In this document: positions 34,626-43,978 of the stretch, piece after piece
Layout: the number at the start of each line of letters is the position of its first letter
Position numbering within the stretch: position 1 is the stretch's first letter
Assembly (NCBI RefSeq): GCF_019656455.1
Contig: NZ_BPMK01000020.1
Coordinates: 1 to 64,000 of the forward strand
Source: Noviherbaspirillum aridicola
GTDB lineage: Bacteria > Pseudomonadota > Gammaproteobacteria > Burkholderiales > Burkholderiaceae_D
DNA length: 64,000 bases
Direction of reading: 5' to 3'
Made by a program: the position numbers and the translations under genes
The notes under the pieces: model-generated
Told to the model about the DNA's origin: nothing
Database searches by the model: none
The model's input: the letters and a program-made list of their open reading frames with translations, nothing else

Positions 34626-36923
34626 ATGCGATCCCTGATCACATCCTGCTTCGGCCTGTGCGGCGGACGGCCGCGTCCCGCTCCCGCCGAACCGTCGCCT
34701 CCCGCCGTCCCCATGCAACCCGTGGCGGCGCCGGCGAGCTTGCCGCCGCGCACCGGGAGTCCGCCGCCGGCGCGGGCGGGCGAAGCGAGACTGCAACGGC
34801 AACTGCTGCAGGAAATGTCCGTCCGCCGCCAGCCGCCCCATGCCTTGCCGCCCTCGCACGCGCTGCATCACGCCGCCGCGCCCGCCGGCGCCAGAACCGC
34901 GAACCTGCTCGACATTCTCGACTCCAGAGCTTTCAAGGAAGTGCCGCTGCGCCGCATCAACGCCAGGGTGGCCTGGTTCAACCGGCACCTGCTGCAGGAG
35001 ATCGAGCCCGACGTCGACTGGAGCGACGCCGTGCTCACACCCGGGCTTGAGAACGCGATCGTCGAACGCTGCGGCTACGTGGTCGATGAAGACCTGCTGT
35101 TCAATGGGCGCGCCGGGCCGCCGGCGGCGTTCGGCCGCGCGGACCGCTACCGGGTGGCCAACGACGACACCCGGGGCGCGGGCCGCGCGGTTTTTCTGCC
35201 CGGCGGCGAGTACAGCAAGGGGGCGGGACGAACCGGCCTCGGCCCGACCGGCCACACCCACGGGGACGGCCGGGCCGACCTGGAAGAAGCGCTGGTCGAA
35301 GCCGCCGCCGGCGAAGCATTCGCCGACATCGCGGGCGGCATGAGCACGCGGGTGCTGGCGGTCCTCGTGCCGCGCGAAGACTGGCGGCGGGACGACGCCG
35401 AACGCTCGCGCTCGGAGGGCGCGCTGATCATCCGCGTCGGCATGCCGCCGCGGCCCGCGCACTTCGTCTCCGAAGCCTGGGGCGGCAAGCCGCGGCGCTA
35501 TGACGAAGGGGCGATGGAACGCGCGATGCAGCGCATGTTCGGCGACGGCCCCGGGGCGATGCGAGAACGCATCGTCGGTTCGCACGCGGTGCTGGCCGCG
35601 AGGATGCGCCGGCATGGCCTGCTGCACGGCACGCTGGACGAATCCAACATGGGGCTGGCCGGGACCGCGCTCGACTTCGGCACCTTCACCGCGCAGCCGC
35701 GCGGCGCGCCGCTGTTCACCTGGTCGCTCCCGGCGCTCGTCCGGCATGCCAGGCACAACATCTGGCTGGTCGATGCGCGCATCTTCGGCAGCGAACACCG
35801 GGCCGTCTCCGAAATCGTCGCGAAGCCGCTGCGTCTGCAACGGGAGTGGGCCGCCGCATGGCGCGAGGCCAAGGATGTCGTCACCCTGGCGGCCCTCGGG
35901 CTGCCCGAGGCGACGGCCAGGCAGGTGCTGAACGAGCAGCCCGAGGCCGCCCGCCCGCTGGCCAAGCACCTGCGCCGCATCGGCCGCTATTTCCGCGGCG
36001 GGCAGGCATGGAACGCGCGGGAGAAATGGGACGAGGCGACCGGCGCCGCCGTGGCGGACCCGTTCCGGCTGTTTCGCGAGCTGGCGGAGACGGCGTTCGA
36101 CACTACCGACGGATCGCGGCGGGTGCTGACCGAGGAAGGGCTCTTCGCGCTGCTCGACTTCCGTCCCCCGCCGGCAGGCCAGGCGGCGGTCAGCACGGGC
36201 TGGCGAGCCCGGGCGGCGGTCAGCAAGTATGCGGTGGCCAGCGCGGATGAGGCCCGTCAGCGCGTGAATGAAAACCTGCGCCACGTCGTCCGGCATTATG
36301 CGAACGTGATCGAGACGGCGGCGGAAGCGGGCGTGCGGGCGGGACGATGGCCGGACCGGGGTGCCTTCCTGCGCTGCATCACGGCGCGCGCCGCCTTCGA
36401 GAATCGTCCGCTTCACCGGCTGTTCCATCCGGCACTGCATGGGCCGGCCGCGTCCGGGCGCGATCCGATGCGGGGCGCCGACTCACCGCTCGAACTGGCC
36501 ATCGCGCGCAGCCGGCGCAATGTCGACCGCATGCTCTACCGCACGCCGGTGGCGGCGGCAGCCGCACCCGGCAGCTGGCGCCTGCAGATGCGCAAGCTCG
36601 GCGGCGCCCTCTTTTATCTCGAGGCCGACCTGAGCGGCGAACGGCACCTGTGCGTCGAGATTCCGGTGCACCTGCTCGATGAGGATGCGCGCGCGGCCTT
36701 TCTCGACGAAGCTTCGGCGGATCACGGGGTGCTCAGGCTTACGCGCGAGGTGGCGCCCTACGAGTACAGGGAAGTCGCCGACGATTTCGATCGCGACGGC
36801 GTGACGCCCCTGCCCCGCGCCGCGCGCAGCCGCTACGCCTTCGCGGTGCCGGACGGCCACGAGCTGGCGCGAATCACCGCTGCCGCGCGTGGCGATTCCA
36901 TGCAAGGCGCGGCGCCGGCATGA
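34626..36923 (+). CDS. Divergent SelO-like (UPF0061) protein with long N-terminal extension
   Basis: This 765-residue protein shows scattered but ordered matches to SelO, a pseudokinase-fold enzyme that transfers AMP to proteins. They are YSKGAGRTG (Lys198, matching LKGAG), HGDGRADLEEAL (about 212-223), GALIIRVG and HGTLDESNMGLAGTALDFG (334-352). Asn341 and Asp350 match SelO's metal ligands, but the Asp of SelO's TDN motif is Ser340 here. A Pro-rich extension of about 90 residues opens the protein, and a C-terminal part of about 300 residues is unlike anything recognised. The ATG at 34626 has no clear site. It overlaps the amidohydrolase start by ATGA. Assignment is by motif, not by search. 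Confidence 0.55.
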   Translation: MRSLITSCFGLCGGRPRPAPAEPSPPAVPMQPVAAPASLPPRTGSPPPARAGEARLQRQLLQEMSVRRQPPHALPPSHALHHAAAPAGARTANLLDILDSRAFKEVPLRRINARVAWFNRHLLQEIEPDVDWSDAVLTPGLENAIVERCGYVVDEDLLFNGRAGPPAAFGRADRYRVANDDTRGAGRAVFLPGGEYSKGAGRTGLGPTGHTHGDGRADLEEALVEAAAGEAFADIAGGMSTRVLAVLVPREDWRRDDAERSRSEGALIIRVGMPPRPAHFVSEAWGGKPRRYDEGAMERAMQRMFGDGPGAMRERIVGSHAVLAARMRRHGLLHGTLDESNMGLAGTALDFGTFTAQPRGAPLFTWSLPALVRHARHNIWLVDARIFGSEHRAVSEIVAKPLRLQREWAAAWREAKDVVTLAALGLPEATARQVLNEQPEAARPLAKHLRRIGRYFRGGQAWNAREKWDEATGAAVADPFRLFRELAETAFDTTDGSRRVLTEEGLFALLDFRPPPAGQAAVSTGWRARAAVSKYAVASADEARQRVNENLRHVVRHYANVIETAAEAGVRAGRWPDRGAFLRCITARAAFENRPLHRLFHPALHGPAASGRDPMRGADSPLELAIARSRRNVDRMLYRTPVAAAAAPGSWRLQMRKLGGALFYLEADLSGERHLCVEIPVHLLDEDARAAFLDEASADHGVLRLTREVAPYEYREVADDFDRDGVTPLPRAARSRYAFAVPDGHELARITAAARGDSMQGAAPA

Positions 36924-37741
36924 TGGCGGCCAGTAAGGTGGCCAGTAAGGCGGCCAGTACGCCGACCGTCGCCATCCTCGTCAGCTGCGAGCATGGCGGC
37001 AACCGCATTCCCTCGCGGTACCGGGAGCTGTTCCTGGCCCACCAGGCGCTGCTGCGCACGCACCGGGGCGCCGACTTCGGCGCGCTGCGCGTGGCGCGCG
37101 AGATGGCGGCGGCCCTCGACGCCCCGCTCCTGGCGTCCACCGTCAGCCGGCTGCTGGTCGACCTGAACCGCTCGCTCCACCATCCCGGCCTGTGGTCGCA
37201 AGCCTCGCGCGCCGCGGCGCCCGAGGTGCGCAAGGAAATCCTGCACCGCTACTACCTTCCCTATCGCGCGAAGCTCGAGTCGCTGGCCGGGCAGAAGATC
37301 GCCGCCGGGCGGCGCGTCATCCACGTCTCCTGCCACAGTTTCACCCCGCAGCTGAACGGCGTGGTGCGCAACGCCGACATCGGCCTGCTGTACGACCCCT
37401 CGCGCGAACCGGAGGCGCAGCTCTGCCGGCGCTGGCGGCAAAGCCTGGCGGGCCATGCGCCGGGGATGCGGGTAAGAATGAACTACCCCTACGCCGGCAC
37501 GGCGGATGGTTTCACCACCTATCTCCGCCAGCGCTTCGGCCCCGCGCATTACCTCGGCATCGAACTCGAAATCAATCAGCGGCATGTGCTGGCGGGCGGG
37601 CCGCCGTGGCGGGCGCTGCGCGCGGCCGTGATCGCGGCGCTGCGCGAGTCGACGGCAGGCTTCGCGGCGGAATTCGCGGCGGCGTCGGCCGCAGAGTCGC
37701 TACAATGGCCGCCTTCTCCTCCCGCCCCCGGCCACGCATGA
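36920..37741 (+). CDS. N-formylglutamate amidohydrolase-family protein
   Basis: This 273-residue protein has the metal-dependent amidohydrolase pattern of the family: VSCEHGGNRIPSRYRELF near residue 22, THRGADFGAL, VDLNRSLHHPGL, HVSCHSF and HYLGIELEINQRH. In known enzymes it removes formate or an acyl group from glutamate; within amidoligase clusters such proteins may trim the product. The first residues repeat ASK three times because of the short direct repeat GGCCAGTAAGG. It overlaps the SelO-like gene by four bases. Confidence 0.85.
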   Translation: MMAASKVASKAASTPTVAILVSCEHGGNRIPSRYRELFLAHQALLRTHRGADFGALRVAREMAAALDAPLLASTVSRLLVDLNRSLHHPGLWSQASRAAAPEVRKEILHRYYLPYRAKLESLAGQKIAAGRRVIHVSCHSFTPQLNGVVRNADIGLLYDPSREPEAQLCRRWRQSLAGHAPGMRVRMNYPYAGTADGFTTYLRQRFGPAHYLGIELEINQRHVLAGGPPWRALRAAVIAALRESTAGFAAEFAAASAAESLQWPPSPPAPGHA

Positions 37742-37805
37742 TCCGACATGACCGCCATCGCCGCGCCGCTTCCGTCCGCCGTCCGTCTCGCGCGAGGACA
37801 GGCTG

Positions 37806-38102
37806 ATGGCCGGGCACCGCGTTACGCTGCTGCCTTCCGGCTGGCAGTTCGATGCCTCCGAACAGCTTTCACTGATGGAAGCCGCGCGCGCGGCGGGCAT
37901 CGTGCTGCCGGCATCCTGCCGCAACGGTAGCTGCCGCACCTGCATCGCACGCCTGCGCGAAGGCAGCATCCGCCATCGCATCGAATGGCCGGGCATCACG
38001 CCGGAAGAAAAACGGGAGGGATGGATCTTGCCCTGCGTGGCCGTCGCGCAGTCGGACGTCACGCTCGAGGCGCCGGGCGCGCGCAGGAAGGAGCGTGCCT
38101 GA
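37806..38102 (+). CDS. Plant-type [2Fe-2S] ferredoxin
   Basis: This 98-residue protein has the cluster motif CRNGSCRTC with a fourth Cys in ILPCVAV, the usual C-x4-C-x2-C ... C spacing. It would carry electrons, but no reductase or oxygenase is adjacent. A GAGG site precedes the ATG, and it is the last gene of the amidoligase cluster on the plus strand, 64 bases after the amidohydrolase. Confidence 0.9.
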   Translation: MAGHRVTLLPSGWQFDASEQLSLMEAARAAGIVLPASCRNGSCRTCIARLREGSIRHRIEWPGITPEEKREGWILPCVAVAQSDVTLEAPGARRKERA

Positions 38103-38177
38103 GGCGGGACGAGCGGCGCCGTTCCGACCGGCCCGCGGCCGATCGGCAGGCGCCCCGTCCATGCCGGCTCGCTGGAA

Positions 38178-38501
38178 TCAGCCGGTGATGATCAGCTGGT
38201 TGTCGACCTTGCGCACGCCTTCCACGCCGGAGGCGATCGACTCGGCCTTGCGCCGCAACGCCAGCGTCTTGACCTCGCCCTTGAGGCTGACCACGCCCTT
38301 GGCGGTATCCACATTGATCTTGAAGCCGCTGATGTCGGGGTCCTTCAGCAGGGCCGCCTTCACCTTGGAGGTGATGAGCGCATCGTCGACCACGGCCCCG
38401 GCGGTCCTGTTGTCGCCGTCCTTGCGATCGCCGCCGAAGGTGCCGCAGCCCGCGGCAAGCAGGGTGCAGGCGAGCATCACGGGATACACGAGTTTTTTCA
38501 T
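38178..38501 (-). CDS. BON-domain lipoprotein
   Basis: This 107-residue protein has a lipoprotein signal (MKKLVYPVMLACTLLAAGC) and a single BON domain (about 38-105, SKVKAALLKDPDISGFKINV ... VDNQLIITG), as in OsmY and DolP-type envelope proteins, which bind phospholipid and help outer-membrane stability. AAGGAA lies before the ATG. It converges on the ferredoxin gene. Confidence 0.9.
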   Translation of the reverse strand: MKKLVYPVMLACTLLAAGCGTFGGDRKDGDNRTAGAVVDDALITSKVKAALLKDPDISGFKINVDTAKGVVSLKGEVKTLALRRKAESIASGVEGVRKVDNQLIITG

Positions 38502-38595
38502 GGCATTTTTCCTTTTTGTGTGGGTCGTGAGACGTAGACGCGAGCGCCTGCCGGCGGGTTTCCGTCTCCCGCACGGGAAATGATTTGCGCCAATG

Positions 38596-39255
38596 CTAGG
38601 CCATCGCGAAGCGCGCGTGCTGCAGGAACCAGGCGCGCGCCAGCCGCGCAACCACCTCCGGGCTTCCCGGCTCCTCGAAGTCGCGGGTCGCGCCGGGCAC
38701 GATTTCCAGCCGCTTCTTGCAGCGCAGCGCCGCGTAGGCGCCGCGGCTGGCGGCAAGCAGTGCGTCGTCCAGGCTGCCCACGATCAAGAGCGTAGGCACC
38801 GCGATCTTCGCCAGGGTGCCCGTCTCGACCATGTCGACGCTCGCGCCGCGCGTGACCACCGCGCAGATGCATGCCGGCCGGCCGGACGCCAGCTCGAGCG
38901 CCGCCGCCCCGGCCTCGCCGGCGCCGAACAATGCCACCGGCAGCGACTCGGTCGCGGGATGCCGGCCCAGCCAGCCGCAAGCGGCCGCGAGGCGGGCATG
39001 CAGCAACGCGGCAGGCGGACGCGGCGCCTTCGCCTGCGCCTCCTCCGGCCGCAGCAGATCCAGCCACAGCGTGCCGAGGCGAACGCCGCGCAGGGCGGCG
39101 CCGAGATAATCGTTGCCGGGCTTGACCCGGGCGCCGACGCCGGTGTCGGCGAACATGACCACGCCCAGCGCGTCCTCGGGCAGCGACAGCACGCCCTCGA
39201 TCTCCATGTACTCCAGGGGAATCCTTATCCTCTCCGTTCGAATCGATAACGCCAT
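38596..39255 (-). CDS. Dienelactone-hydrolase-like alpha/beta hydrolase with altered nucleophile site
   Basis: This 219-residue protein has the alpha/beta-hydrolase outline of the dienelactone hydrolase group (GVVMFADTGVGAR, a TLWLDLL strand, a second VPTLLIVGSLDD strand with a possible acid residue). At the nucleophile elbow it reads ALFGAGEAGAAAL; the usual FGxSxG serine is Gly, and the HGSG turn is ADTG. It may be catalytically inactive. GGAGAG precedes a cluster of starts (GTG-ATG-ATG), so the exact start is uncertain by two codons. Confidence 0.72.
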   Translation of the reverse strand: MALSIRTERIRIPLEYMEIEGVLSLPEDALGVVMFADTGVGARVKPGNDYLGAALRGVRLGTLWLDLLRPEEAQAKAPRPPAALLHARLAAACGWLGRHPATESLPVALFGAGEAGAAALELASGRPACICAVVTRGASVDMVETGTLAKIAVPTLLIVGSLDDALLAASRGAYAALRCKKRLEIVPGATRDFEEPGSPEVVARLARAWFLQHARFAMA

Positions 39256-39419
39256 CATCACTCTCCATCTCTGTCGGCCGGATTCCGGTGCATTCCGTCA
39301 CGCGGGTACGCGCGTCGCCGGCAAGCCGGGCGGCAAGGCTTCGGCAGCGCCTCGCGCATGTCCGGAATCCTGCTCCGCGCCCCGTCGCAAGCTTCATGCC
39401 ACGGGGCGGCGGCGATGGC

Positions 39420-40439
39420 TCAGGTCCGCGCGGCGAAAACTGCGTCCCGCCGCCGCGTGCGCGCGTGCTCCGCCGCCAGTGCCGGCGCCGCGCGCCACTG
39501 TTGCCGGAACCATCCGATTGTGCGCTGCAGGCCGGCCTCCAGCGGGACTTCCGGTGCCCAGCCGAGGAGCTGCCGCGCCAGGCCGATGTCCGGCCGCCGC
39601 CGTGCCGGATCGTCGCTCGGCAGCGGACGATGCTCGACGCTCGACACGGAATCGCACAGGTGGATCACCTGCTGCGCGAGCTCGAGCATGGTGCACTCGT
39701 TCGGGTTGCCGAGATTCACCGGCCCGCCGGTCCCGGCCGGTGTGCCCATCATCGCGACCAGGCCGCGCACCATGTCTTCGACATAGCAGAAGGAGCGGGT
39801 CTGCATGCCGTCGCCGTAGACCGTCAGCGGTGCGCCACGCAGCGCCTGCATCACGAAGTTCGACACCACGCGGCCATCGTCGGCCTGCATGCGCGGACCG
39901 TAGGTGTTGAAGATGCGCACCAGTTTCGCATCCACGCCGTACTGGCGGCGGTAGTCCATGCACAGGGTCTCGGCGCAGCGCTTGCCTTCGTCGTAGCAGG
40001 CGCGCACGCCGACCGGGTTGACATTGCCCCAGTAGGATTCGGTCTGCGGATGCTGCAGCGGGTCGCCATACACTTCGCTGGTGGATGCCTGCAGCAGGCG
40101 GGCGCCGCTGCGGCGCGCCAGCTCCAGCAGATTGAGCGTGCCGAGCACACTGGTGCGCGTGGTGCGGACCGGGTCCTGCTGATAGTGGACCGGCGAGGCG
40201 GGACAGGCCAGGTTGTAGATCTCGTCCACATCCACCTCGAGCGGCTGCGTGACGTCGTGGCGCATCAGCCTGAAGCGGGGATGACGAAGCAGGGACAGCA
40301 GGTTGCGCCGCGAGCCGGTCAGGAAATTGTCGGCGCACAGCAGTTCATGTCCCTGGCGCAGCAGCGCTTCGCACAGGTGGGAGCCGAGAAAACCGGCGCC
40401 GCCGGTCACGAGTATGCGTTTGCGGTCCGCTGCCTTCAT
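39420..40439 (-). CDS. UDP-glucuronate decarboxylase-like NAD-dependent epimerase
   Basis: This 339-residue short-chain-type sugar enzyme has the NAD motif TGGAGFLG (about 12-19) and catalytic Tyr149/Lys153 in YDEGKRCAE. Other features are [12 protein letters not shown] and [13 protein letters not shown]. The pattern YDEGKR with STSEVYGDP points to UDP-xylose synthase (UDP-glucuronate decarboxylase), but a related epimerase or dehydratase is possible. GGAGG lies four bases before the ATG. It follows the carbamoyltransferase on the minus strand and probably supplies an activated sugar. Confidence 0.85.
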   Translation of the reverse strand: MKAADRKRILVTGGAGFLGSHLCEALLRQGHELLCADNFLTGSRRNLLSLLRHPRFRLMRHDVTQPLEVDVDEIYNLACPASPVHYQQDPVRTTRTSVLGTLNLLELARRSGARLLQASTSEVYGDPLQHPQTESYWGNVNPVGVRACYDEGKRCAETLCMDYRRQYGVDAKLVRIFNTYGPRMQADDGRVVSNFVMQALRGAPLTVYGDGMQTRSFCYVEDMVRGLVAMMGTPAGTGGPVNLGNPNECTMLELAQQVIHLCDSVSSVEHRPLPSDDPARRRPDIGLARQLLGWAPEVPLEAGLQRTIGWFRQQWRAAPALAAEHARTRRRDAVFAART

Positions 40440-40473
40440 TGCGCCTCCGGTGTCGACTGAAGCCGCGGCGGCT

Positions 40474-42192
40474 TCATGGCTTTTCAACGATGAACGGGCC
40501 GATCGCCAGTGTGTCGAGCGGCGTGCTGCAGAAGGATTCGACGGCGTCGCGCGGGCTGCATACCACCGGCTCGCCCCGGGTATTGAACGAGGTGTTGATC
40601 AGCACCGGCACGCCGGTACGCCGGCGGAAGGCCTGCAGCAGATCGTAATAGGCCGGGTTCTGTCCGCGGTTGATGGTCTGTATCCGCGCGGTCCCGTCCA
40701 CGTGCCGCACCGCGGGAATTCGCTGCGCGCGGTCCGGGCGCACGTCGTACACGAAAACCATGAAGGGCGAGACGCTCCCATTTACGAACCATTCCGCCGC
40801 CTCTTCCTCGAGTACGACCGGCGCCACCGGGCGAAAGTCTTCCCTGTCCTTGATGCCGTTGAGCCGCTGCTGCATGCCGGCGTCGAGCGGCGACGCGAGG
40901 ATAGAGCGCGCGCCCAGCGCGCGCGGCCCGAATTCCATGCGTCCCTGGAACCAGCCGATCACCCTGTTCCGCGCCAGCAGTTCGGCCACTTCCTCGGCCA
41001 GGTTCGCCGGCCGTCGGTACGACAGCCGCGCCTGCTTCAGGAAAGCCTCGATTTCCTGGTCGTCATGGGCCGGACCGAGGAAAGCGTGGTCCATGGTCCA
41101 GCGGCGGGCCTGCGCGCCGCGCTCGAGCGAGTCCACCCACAGGGCCGCGCCGAGCGAGGTGCCGGCGTCGCCGGCCGCCGGCTGCACCCACACCCGGCGA
41201 AACGGCCCGCGGTCGCGGATGCGCGCGTTCATCACGCAGTTGAGCGCCACGCCGCCCGCCAGCGCGAGATTGTCGGTCCCCGCCTGCGCGTGCAGCCAGC
41301 GCGTCATCTCCAGCACCGTCTCTTCCAGCACCACCTGCAGCGACGACGCGATATTCATGTGGTGGTCGGTGAACGGCGCGCCGCGCTCGCGCGGCGGACC
41401 GAACAGCGCGTGCCAGTCGGCGGACCGGACTTCATACTGGCCCTCGCCGCGATAGCGCAGGATGTCGCGGAAGGCTTCGGCGAACAGCGGCTTGCCGAAC
41501 GACGCGAGCGCCATCACCTTGTATTCGTCGGATGAATGAAGAAAGCCGAGATGCGTGGTCAGCGACTCGTACAGCAGGCCGAGCGAGTGCGGCAGGTTGA
41601 CCTGGCCGAGACGGCGGTAGCGCCGGTCGCGGTACACGCCGTAGCTGGTGGTCGCCTGCTCGCCGCGCCCGTCCATGGTCAGCACCGCGCATTCCTCGAA
41701 CGGCGCGGCGAGGAAGGCGCTGGCTTCATGCGCGAGATGATGCTCGATGAAGTGCCAGCGGAACGGGCCGTCGTGGCGCACCCCGGCGAAGCGCTTCTTG
41801 AGGTGATGCGGGGCGCCGGCGGCGAGCTGGCGCGGCGCGTTCACGATGGAAGACAGGAACAGCGGATCCCACGGCGACAGCCACTCCTCGTGCGGATGCG
41901 CGGAAGGCTCGAGCGGCAGCGTGATCGTCGCCCGCCCCGCATGGTCGCCGAGCAGCAGGTAAGGATCGTAGGAATAGGCGACATGGTCGACGTCGGCGAG
42001 CATGATGCCGCCCTCGCGCAGGCAATAGTCGATCGCATGGAAGGGCAGCTGCCAGGTCGAGAAAGGCACCGGCCGCTTGCCGTGCTTGATGCGGGTGAAG
42101 CGTTCTTCTTCGGCCGCCGCGATCACGACCCCGTCGCGCACCAGGCAGGCGGAACAGTCGTGGTAGGCGGCGTTGATTCCGAGCGTATGCAC
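40474..42192 (-). CDS. Carbamoyltransferase, NodU/CmcH family
   Basis: This 572-residue enzyme transfers a carbamoyl group from carbamoyl phosphate onto a hydroxyl of a sugar or antibiotic. It has [15 protein letters not shown] at the start, [10 protein letters not shown] with the metal-binding histidines, [21 protein letters not shown] and the C-terminal [13 protein letters not shown] domain. The start is GTG at 42192 with GGAGG six bases upstream. With the epimerase behind it, it likely tailors a surface glycan or a secreted compound. Confidence 0.92.
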   Translation of the reverse strand: MHTLGINAAYHDCSACLVRDGVVIAAAEEERFTRIKHGKRPVPFSTWQLPFHAIDYCLREGGIMLADVDHVAYSYDPYLLLGDHAGRATITLPLEPSAHPHEEWLSPWDPLFLSSIVNAPRQLAAGAPHHLKKRFAGVRHDGPFRWHFIEHHLAHEASAFLAAPFEECAVLTMDGRGEQATTSYGVYRDRRYRRLGQVNLPHSLGLLYESLTTHLGFLHSSDEYKVMALASFGKPLFAEAFRDILRYRGEGQYEVRSADWHALFGPPRERGAPFTDHHMNIASSLQVVLEETVLEMTRWLHAQAGTDNLALAGGVALNCVMNARIRDRGPFRRVWVQPAAGDAGTSLGAALWVDSLERGAQARRWTMDHAFLGPAHDDQEIEAFLKQARLSYRRPANLAEEVAELLARNRVIGWFQGRMEFGPRALGARSILASPLDAGMQQRLNGIKDREDFRPVAPVVLEEEAAEWFVNGSVSPFMVFVYDVRPDRAQRIPAVRHVDGTARIQTINRGQNPAYYDLLQAFRRRTGVPVLINTSFNTRGEPVVCSPRDAVESFCSTPLDTLAIGPFIVEKP

Positions 42193-42280
42193 AAGTCACC
42201 TCCGATCGGTCCCGCTCCGCCGCCCCGTGTAGGCCGGCAATGAAAGCGGGAAAGCGTTCTTGAGCCCATGCAAGCCCTGT

Positions 42281-42344
42281 ACCTGCATGTTCGCGCAGGC
42301 ATTTCTCCAGCCGGCGCGCCTGCGTCGCTGTAAGAAATGCAGGT
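42281..42344. repeat. Nested inverted repeats upstream of the carbamoyltransferase gene
   Basis: ACCTGCAT (42281-42288) pairs with ATGCAGGT (42337-42344), and inside it CGCAGGC (42294-42300) pairs with GCCTGCG (42318-42324). The two perfect stems, eight and seven bases, are separated by bulges. The role is unknown: operator, attenuator or small RNA. Confidence 0.4.
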
Positions 42345-42360
42345 GCTTGTAAAAATTGAA

Positions 42361-42666
42361 TCAGCGGCGCATCGCCTGCGCGTTCATCGGCGCGGCCTGC
42401 TTGCGCTGCGCGTTGCGCTTGTTGCGCAGGTACACGCCTTCACCGGCGACCGCCGTCAGAAGGATGAAGAAATTGGCGAACACGAACACCCAGTTCTCGA
42501 CCAGCCAGCTGTAGATGGTGAAGCCGAGCGACGCGGACATCTGTCCGATGAACAGCCACTTCGAGACGCCGGCGACGCTACCGCTGCGCCACTGCGAGTA
42601 CACCTGGCGGGAAATGGTCAGAACGAGAATGGCGGCGCTGATCCAGCCGATGAGGTCGGCATTCAT
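42361..42666 (-). CDS. SemiSWEET-like (MtN3/PQ-loop) membrane protein
   Basis: This 101-residue protein has three membrane helices with the layout of a SemiSWEET half-transporter. A first helix ending in SRQVYSQWRSGSVAGVSKW matches the PQ-loop pattern, although the usual Pro-Gln is Arg-Gln here. Two more helices follow and a basic tail. SemiSWEETs dimerise and move sugars down a gradient. AAGGAT precedes the ATG. It stands alone among sugar genes. Confidence 0.75.
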   Translation of the reverse strand: MNADLIGWISAAILVLTISRQVYSQWRSGSVAGVSKWLFIGQMSASLGFTIYSWLVENWVFVFANFFILLTAVAGEGVYLRNKRNAQRKQAAPMNAQAMRR

Positions 42667-42733
42667 GGGTATCCTTGTTGAAAGTGAGGCTATGCCGATG
42701 GACGCCGGACCGTACCGCTATGTTCCGCATTCA

Positions 42734-43819
42734 TCATCCTTCGCTGATATCGATGCGCTTGCCGCCGGCCATCGGATGACGCAGGACGGTCACCTGGAGT
42801 ACGCCGTGGCGCAGCTCCGCACTGACCGCGCCGGGGTCGGCGTCGGGCGGCAAGGCCACCGCGCGGTGGAAGCGTCCATAGCGGAATTCGCTGCAGCGGC
42901 TGCCGGCGTCGGTCACATTGGCAGGCTTGCCGCGGGCGCCTTCGATCACCAGTTCTCCGCCCCTGACCTCGACCGTGATCTCGTCGCGCGCCACGCCCGG
43001 CAATTCCGCGCAGACGAGGATGCGCAGCGGGTCTTCCACGATCTCGATGCGCGGCAGCCAGGCGCCGGGCGCGGTCTCCCTGCCGCGCATCAGGCCGGAG
43101 GCGGCGGCGAGCGTCGTCATGACCTGTTCCACGTTGTCCGACATGCGGCGCATGGTGGACAAGGGATCCTGCCAGCGCTGGCGGAAAAGGCCGGGCAACA
43201 TTCCTGACGCACTGCGCCGCCCCTGCAGACTGCCCGCGCCGCCGCGCGCGTTGTCGGCCTCGTCCGCGCCGAAAGCCTGCTGCGGCGCATCCGGCTGCTG
43301 CGCAAGACTGCCGACCGCATGCAGGGGCGTGGTGTCCGCCATGCGCGTCACGTTGCCCGCCGCAAATTCCGCCGGCGCGCTGTGGCTCGGCATGCCGTCC
43401 TGTTCCCGTCCCCGCCATTCGCCGCTGTCGCGTCCCAGTTTCTCGATGAACTGCTTCAGGCGCACCAGGTCCTGCTCGGCCCGCGCGCCGGCATCCGCTT
43501 GCAGCGCTTCACGGTCCATGGACAGAACGATACGGGTGCAGTCGCCGTCGAGGCGCTGCAGGGAAATCTCGCCCTCGTTCCTCGGGCCGTCCATGTTGCG
43601 CCAGGCAATACGTTGCTCAGGAACTTGTTGCGTGATCTCCGCATCCCAGTGCATGCCAAGCCCGCCCTCCCGCGTATGCCAGCGCAGGCGCCGCTCGTCG
43701 AGCCTGCGCACCTCCTCGACGCCCTGCATGAAGCGCGGATACTGCTCGAAACTCGTGAGCATCTCCCATGCGGTGCGCGGCGGCACATTGACTTCTATCG
43801 ATTGCTCGACTCTTGCCAT
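42734..43819 (-). CDS. SRPBCC domain fused to small heat-shock protein (Hsp20)
   Basis: This 361-residue protein joins two unrelated folds. Residues 1-140 form an SRPBCC/START-like ligand-binding domain (MARVEQSIEVNVPPRTAW, HWDAEITQQVPEQRIAW). A low-complexity linker follows (about 145-250). Residues 253-345 form an alpha-crystallin domain (PRIEIVEDPLRILVCAELPG and the HGVL motif). No stop or frameshift lies between them, but AGGA before Met143 could start Hsp20 alone. AAGGAG precedes the first ATG. It is divergent from the ABC exporter. Confidence 0.85.
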   Translation of the reverse strand: MARVEQSIEVNVPPRTAWEMLTSFEQYPRFMQGVEEVRRLDERRLRWHTREGGLGMHWDAEITQQVPEQRIAWRNMDGPRNEGEISLQRLDGDCTRIVLSMDREALQADAGARAEQDLVRLKQFIEKLGRDSGEWRGREQDGMPSHSAPAEFAAGNVTRMADTTPLHAVGSLAQQPDAPQQAFGADEADNARGGAGSLQGRRSASGMLPGLFRQRWQDPLSTMRRMSDNVEQVMTTLAAASGLMRGRETAPGAWLPRIEIVEDPLRILVCAELPGVARDEITVEVRGGELVIEGARGKPANVTDAGSRCSEFRYGRFHRAVALPPDADPGAVSAELRHGVLQVTVLRHPMAGGKRIDISEG

Positions 43820-43978
43820 CATGGATCTCCTTTTCCGTTGGTCCGGGCTCCGGCTTGCTGGAACGGACCCTGCTAATTTTTCTTCACAGTGCTGCATGCG
43901 GAGCGCGCACGGTGATTGCAACTTCCATTCCAGAACCATCGACGCGCGATCGCGCTTGCCAAAGGGAACGACATCACA

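Noticed and set aside
43905-43920. Sigma-54-like site before the ABC exporter
   Set aside because: GCGCACGGTGATTGCA has a good -12 half, but one of the invariant GG bases of the -24 element is missing.
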